Shown here: positions 31,401-35,117 of the stretch, piece by piece
Layout: each line of letters begins with the position of its first letter
Position numbering within the stretch: position 1 is the first letter of the stretch
From: Roseinatronobacter alkalisoli
Lineage (GTDB): Bacteria > Pseudomonadota > Alphaproteobacteria > Rhodobacterales > Rhodobacteraceae
Assembly: GCF_028745735.1 (NCBI RefSeq)
Contig: NZ_JAQZSM010000032.1
Span: 1 to 35,117, forward strand
Direction: 5' to 3'
Length of the DNA stretch: 35,117 nt
Translations under genes and position numbers: made by a program
The notes under the pieces: model-generated
Databases searched by the model: none
Told to the model about the DNA's origin: nothing
Seen by the model: the letters and a program-made list of their open reading frames with translations, nothing else

Positions 31401-31739
31401 TCAGGCGGTCGCGACCCGCCATCGCGCGGCAGTCACGGCGGGCTTAAGGCTCAGACGCCCGACGATCTGCTCCATCCCGCTGTCGGATGAACCTTCGGCA
31501 TTCAGTTCAGCCATGACCTCGACCCGATCGGTATCCTCGATGTTTTCCGATTTCAACGCGGTGAGGTGCAGCCCTTTCTCAGCTAAGCCTTACAGCATCA
31601 GCGCGCGCACATACGCTTCCTGACTGCCTTTGCAGATGATCTCGACGCGGTAGCTCCGGTTTAGCTCGGTCTGATCCAGCGGCTGGCCGTTCAGCCGGGC
31701 CACAATCGGACGCAGCGCCTGATTGACGAAGATCACAGA
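31401..31739 (-). pseudogene. mgtC: 3' fragment of an MgtC/SapB-family gene with a nonsense codon
   Basis: The minus-strand reading gives the C-terminal part of MgtC. It starts at VNQALRPIVARLNGQPLD (end of the last membrane helix) and continues RVEIICKGSQEAYVRALML, stop (TAA at 31590-31592), GLAEKGLHLTALKSENIE, DTDRVEVMAELNAEG and EQIVGRLSLKPAVTAARW. It ends at TGA 31401-31403. The frame is unbroken apart from that single TAA, which replaces a Gln codon of the family. The N-terminal membrane domain is gone; at about 31739 the sequence switches to an integrase fragment in another frame. MgtC proteins modulate membrane ATP synthase and magnesium homeostasis; this copy cannot. Confidence 0.8.
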
Positions 31740-31836
31740 TGTGTTTTGGTTTGAGCGGTCGCTTCTGACCGACGATGCGGCCTTTGTTCCAAGCGGGGCG
31801 AAGCGTGCGAATGGCCGGTAAGTTTGGTGTTTGCAT
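31740..31836 (-). pseudogene. 5' fragment of a tyrosine recombinase gene
   Basis: The frame from ATG 31836 reads MQTPNLPAIRTLRPAWNKGR then IVGQKRPLKPKHI. This is nearly the same as the N-terminus of the complete integrase at 5545-6177 (PAL, then APWNKGRIIGQKRPLLPKH). The DNA match is about three-quarters and extends into the leader, and the orientation is the same. After about residue 33 the homology stops at the mgtC junction. A ribosome-binding site (GGAGGAT) is still present, so a short out-of-frame product could be made. Confidence 0.8.
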
Positions 31837-32243
31837 GACTGATCCTCCGATCCGCCATACCCTCCCACATCGACAACCCGACGTTGACGGATCATTGTAT
31901 CACAAGATGCTGCGCTGCCTCCGAGGTCGGCTCCGAGTCCCAAACTACCCGCGAAGTTCCGGACCGGTTTTGCGCGCAGCGAAACCAGCTTCGTCGTGGG
32001 CGGACCGTCGTAGGGCGGTGTAGAAACCGCAGCGATCGTGAAAAGCGACAGGCATCACCCAACCACAATGCATTGCTATTGAAGAAAATAATCCGACCCA
32101 AGACACGCAGATCGTCTACACGTGGCTTTCCAGCAGACTTCGGAAAACAGGGTGCCAAACACCGCCTGCGCATCGCTCAGCTCAGCCAGAGAAGATCAAA
32201 CATATGACCGCTCTGGTTCCCGCCATCAACATCACTATTACTA
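31837..32243. other. Intergenic region, nothing recognised beyond the integrase leader
   Basis: About 400 bases. The first 60 resemble the leader of the complete integrase. The remainder has only short frames without start signals on either strand. It ends at the stop of the lysozyme gene. Confidence 0.4.
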
Positions 32244-33071
32244 CTACCTGCGCCAACGGTTCCAGTTATTTACCGAACCGGCAAAAGTATTGATATCCAC
32301 AGGCCCGCGAATGCCGGGGACAATACCGGTGCTGGTATACTGCCAAAACGCCCAACGCTGTCCGGGATAGACGGTTGATGGATGGCCCGCGACGGACCGC
32401 AACCAGAATTCGGTTCCCGGCAGATTGCCGATCCCCGTTTCACGATAGAAATCCACCGTCGTGTAGATGACAGGTCGCTGGCCGTAATAGGCTGTCAGAA
32501 TATCAAGAAACTTCGCAGCTTCTGCTTGCACCACGGCCGGGCCGGGTCGGTATGGGCAGGTGCGCGATTGATGGTTCCATTCCAGATCCAGCACATGGGG
32601 CAGATCAGAAGAATAGCGTGGCACATTCTGGATGAACCAGCGTGCCTGTTCTTCGGCAGGGCGGCAGAAGAAATAGAAATGATAGGCCCCGCGCGGTATC
32701 CCGGCGCGCGCAGCACCCTGCCAGTTATCCTTGAACGCTGGGTCGATGTGATCGCCGCCTTCCGTCGCCTTGATGAAGGCAAATGAAATGCCCGCCTTGC
32801 GCACTGTTAGCCAGTCAATGTCACCCTGCCAGCGCGACACGTCGATCCCGTGAACCGCATAGGCGGATGGCGCGCGCCCGTCCCACGGATGTGGTTTGCT
32901 ATCGCCAAAGGCTGGAAAGCTGATCTCGACAGGGCGGGCTTCCGATATCACCGGCACTGCTGCCCGCGCGACGCCGGGTGGGGCGCTGTAATATTGACGG
33001 CCCGGACTGGCGCAGGCCAAAAGCAGCAGCGGCAGTGAAAGTTTCAAAAACCGGGATAGTGCCAAGCGCAT
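32244..33071 (-). CDS. GH25-family lysozyme-like lipoprotein
   Basis: The 275-residue protein has a lipoprotein signal peptide (SLPLLLLACAS, lipobox Cys20). A glycoside hydrolase family 25 domain starts at YAVHGIDVSRWQGDIDW. Catalytic residues of the family are seen at Asp77 (GIDVSRWQG) and Asp162/Glu164 (HVLDLEWNH). FAFIKATEGGD and GAYHFYFFCRP are further signatures. GH25 enzymes cleave the N-acetylmuramic acid-N-acetylglucosamine bond of peptidoglycan. As a lipoprotein it probably acts in the periplasm, in wall remodelling or as an effector. ATG 33071 has an AGGAAA ribosome-binding site; the frame is open to 33170 but without one. Confidence 0.88.
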   Translation of the reverse strand: MRLALSRFLKLSLPLLLLACASPGRQYYSAPPGVARAAVPVISEARPVEISFPAFGDSKPHPWDGRAPSAYAVHGIDVSRWQGDIDWLTVRKAGISFAFIKATEGGDHIDPAFKDNWQGAARAGIPRGAYHFYFFCRPAEEQARWFIQNVPRYSSDLPHVLDLEWNHQSRTCPYRPGPAVVQAEAAKFLDILTAYYGQRPVIYTTVDFYRETGIGNLPGTEFWLRSVAGHPSTVYPGQRWAFWQYTSTGIVPGIRGPVDINTFAGSVNNWNRWRR

Positions 33072-33358
33072 GCGTTTTCCTGCCCATCTATTTTTTCGCC
33101 AACTTTGCAAAGCCTGAATTGCAATGTCACGAAGCGACTGCATGGCGCAGATCACATCCGCGAGATGCACGTAACCAAAACGCTTGGCGGTGCAACAGAA
33201 AAGGGACTCGTGGGATGCATCACCCGGCTTTCAAAACAGAACTTCGCCGGTCATCAACTCCGCCGCCTAAACCCACACCACGACGTAGGACACTAAGCTT
33301 GCAAAGCTGCACCGAAGCTTCGGTGGTCAAGGTCAGCAATGGGCCGTCATCCCCTGAA

Positions 33359-34825
33359 CTACGTGGGCCTACGGTACCCACTGGTTTGTGGTGTCTCTGG
33401 CTCCTCATCGCCGACTCGCATCCAAAATCCTGATTTGCGTGGATGAGCTTCCTTCAGCTTGGCAAGATAGGTGGTGTGATCGATCATTGACCTGGGGCGA
33501 GTGGGGTCCGTTTCCTGGGCCAGCAGGCCCAGTTTCCCAAGATACTTCGCGCCATGGCCATAGGCCTTGGACCGTGCGCGATCCAGAATGTCGTCGAGGA
33601 GCGCCCGGTAGAGGATCGTCGCCGCCAGCGGATAATCGTGCTCCAGAAGCGACGCGACTTTGGGCAGGATGTGCCATTTGCCCCCGTCCCAACGGTCCGG
33701 GTGCATGACGATCAGCTTTGCCACTAGATCGAGGCGCGGCCAGTCAAGGAAGAACTGCAGCGCCATCTCCGGCTCTGCCTTTTCCAGCGCAAGCGCATGG
33801 GCGCGGTCTTCGGCCTCAATATCTTCAAAATCAGGCAGCTGGTTAAGGTAATCCCGCAGAATATCGGCGGACAGTCTCGCCTCGAAGCAACGCCAGCGCA
33901 GGGCCTGCGCGGCAGCTTCGTCACCCATGGCGTCAAGAATGCGTGCCTCAAGGCTCACGCGCTCCGGCGAAAGTTCACCATCGGACTCGCCAAAGGGGCG
34001 CCGCCCTGGTTTGCGCACCCATTCCAACGCCTCTGCACTACGCCCGACCTCCAAAAGCTGCGCGGCGATCCCCAACGTATCCTGCATATGCGGCTTCTTC
34101 TGGACCTCGAGCGCAATGAGCAGGTCGAGGTCGCCCCGCGCCAAGGCGAGGACCTGGCGCATCTTCGCCCATTGAGACGTCATGGAATAGAACCAACCAT
34201 CCGCCTCACGCGCTGCTTCCTCGGTCTGCCTCTCGACTATGGCAGATTTCAGATCACCATCCCAGCGGTCCAGACTGTTTTGCGGCAGATGCGGGGCCAC
34301 GGCGTCGGTCACATCCACCAGATAGCCATGCGTGCTTTCACCAAGGGCGGTCATGATCTTGTCGGGGAGCAGATCCGCATCGGGTGCGTTCAGGTTCTGC
34401 GCCAGATCCCCGGCTGCGGTAATCGCCTGACAATAAACGTCCTGAACGCGGCCCGAGGAATCGTCAACGCGATCAAACACCTGCTCATGGGTGGCAATGA
34501 AGCGCAACAACCGGTCGATAGCCAGCGCCGGGGCCGCAGGGCCAAGCTCGGACGTGATTGTATCGGACAGACTGCGCAGATCGTCGGCAAAGGCGCGGGC
34601 CTTGTCCCATTCGATGAAGCTCTTTGCCCGCGCCAGCCCTGACAGGCGCCGGTCAATCAACTTGGCGATGGATTCGGGGCCGGATTTCCCGGCCAACGCA
34701 GCCTTGACCTGCCGCCGGAACCCGGCATTGCGCTCAGCTTCTTCGAAAACCAGCTGCGCAAGTTTGTCAGTTCCGAGGTCTTTCAACTTGTCGGCGGACA
34801 GGGCGGGGTTGCGGGCCATGGGCAT
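33359..34825 (-). CDS. DUF6880-family helical-repeat protein
   Basis: The 488-residue soluble protein is made almost wholly of helices. Recurrent units of 30-40 residues (for example LEVGRSAEALEWVRKPGRRP and RWRCFEARLSADILRDYLNQL) suggest a tetratricopeptide-like solenoid. The sequence matches DUF6880, common as a single gene in alphaproteobacteria and related to the C-terminal part of some SWIM zinc-finger proteins. The zinc finger itself is absent. Function is unknown. ATG 34825 and a second ATG two codons later are both possible, with weak ribosome-binding sites. No operon partners. Confidence 0.78.
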   Translation of the reverse strand: MPMARNPALSADKLKDLGTDKLAQLVFEEAERNAGFRRQVKAALAGKSGPESIAKLIDRRLSGLARAKSFIEWDKARAFADDLRSLSDTITSELGPAAPALAIDRLLRFIATHEQVFDRVDDSSGRVQDVYCQAITAAGDLAQNLNAPDADLLPDKIMTALGESTHGYLVDVTDAVAPHLPQNSLDRWDGDLKSAIVERQTEEAAREADGWFYSMTSQWAKMRQVLALARGDLDLLIALEVQKKPHMQDTLGIAAQLLEVGRSAEALEWVRKPGRRPFGESDGELSPERVSLEARILDAMGDEAAAQALRWRCFEARLSADILRDYLNQLPDFEDIEAEDRAHALALEKAEPEMALQFFLDWPRLDLVAKLIVMHPDRWDGGKWHILPKVASLLEHDYPLAATILYRALLDDILDRARSKAYGHGAKYLGKLGLLAQETDPTRPRSMIDHTTYLAKLKEAHPRKSGFWMRVGDEEPETPQTSGYRRPT

Positions 34826-35117
34826 ATCTCATAACGGAATGTTGCCCCAATACCTGCCTATATCAGATCATAGAAGCAAGTATTGGTTGCGCTATGAATG
34901 AATGGCCGGTCTCCTGAAGCTACTCCGCAGCGCTCGACGATGAAGTCAACGGCCGCTAAGGGCCGAGACCGGAGTCGGGGCTGCCCCCGACGCAGAGGGC
35001 GGAAACCCGACCAATGCACATGCCGCAGGGCGAACATAGCATCGCGCCACTGCGGACTTTCGAGGGATGTCACCCCCGGGACCGCGCTTGTTGCTCTGGC
35101 GCCGCATGGCTGGGCGT
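34826..35117. other. Non-coding end of the window
   Basis: No gene is supported up to the right edge. Apart from the 38-bp repeat copy, the stretch 34990-35060 resembles spacer modules near 28650. A gene could begin beyond 35117. Confidence 0.35.
34958..34995 (+). repeat. Dispersed 38-bp repeat, copy B
   Basis: Same sequence as 29979-30016 except one base. Here the dyad GTCGGGG, four bases, CCCCGAC is perfect, so the element can fold as a hairpin. It lies in non-coding DNA in the same orientation as copy A. Confidence 0.7.

Noticed and set aside
31579-31943. A genuine integrase-MgtC fusion protein
   Set aside because: The two parts are in different frames, and the mgtC part has an internal stop.
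1-35117. tRNA, rRNA, CRISPR arrays and replication origin
   Set aside because: Looked for on both strands; no cloverleaf, rRNA-like segment, regularly spaced repeat array or iteron/replication gene was seen.

Overview
The window looks like accessory DNA from an alphaproteobacterium of the Rhodobacterales (Roseobacter/Rhodobacter type). Base composition is GC-rich, there is an FnrL-type box, and several small families common in that order are present (DUF6880, DUF6768, DUF1353, RbsABC-type importers). No ribosomal genes, tRNA genes or CRISPR array were seen. Junctions between blocks carry IS remnants, integrase remnants and short dispersed repeats, so this is a patchwork of transferred modules.

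Layout. (1) 1-890: a defective IS6-family element. It truncates a Cys-rich, probably copper-responsive gene that has a MerR-type promoter (to 1302). (2) 1439-4721, minus strand: an FNR-box-driven operon with two small Cys/His-rich frames, a CuA subunit II, a divergent haem-copper oxidase subunit I and a small membrane protein. (3) 4847-6177, minus: a RelE/XRE toxin-antitoxin pair and a short tyrosine recombinase. (4) 6521-9889, plus: a PLD-nuclease/helicase fusion, probably antiphage. (5) 10286-22639: a 12 kb catabolic cluster described below. (6) 22640-26021: degenerate DNA with a long inverted repeat around a DUF1353 gene, a hypothetical gene and a GNAT gene. (7) 26022-28443: a methyltransferase/epimerase pair divergent from a TetR regulator. 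(8) 28877-29765: an ECF sigma factor with a DUF6768 membrane protein. (9) 29979-31836: repeats, a UppP homologue, and a broken mgtC joined to a broken integrase. (10) 32244-34825: a GH25 lysozyme-like lipoprotein and a DUF6880 protein.

The most interesting block is 10286-22639. It holds an RbsABC-type sugar importer, methylthioribose kinase (mtnK), methylthioribose-1-phosphate isomerase (mtnA), a SorC/DeoR-type regulator, a fused class II aldolase/short-chain dehydrogenase, a RuBisCO-like protein and a two-subunit transketolase. Three inverted repeats of one design (11-base arms, 6-base spacer, consensus close to GCAAATGTCAA / TTGACATTTGC) lie at the three promoter regions, and the -35 hexamer sits inside the arms. 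This indicates one regulon. My inference is uptake of a 5-modified ribose (5-methylthioribose or 5-deoxyribose), phosphorylation and isomerisation to the ribulose 1-phosphate, then two possible exits. One is aldol cleavage to DHAP plus a C2 aldehyde that the fused dehydrogenase handles. The other is RuBisCO-like isomerisation to a 1-substituted pentulose 5-phosphate that a dedicated transketolase could split. No cupin for the known R. rubrum shunt is present.

The second notable block is the FNR-controlled oxidase operon. By eye alignment to ba3-type enzymes, subunit I has Tyr in place of one CuB histidine and of the high-spin haem axial histidine, so it may not be an ordinary oxygen reductase.
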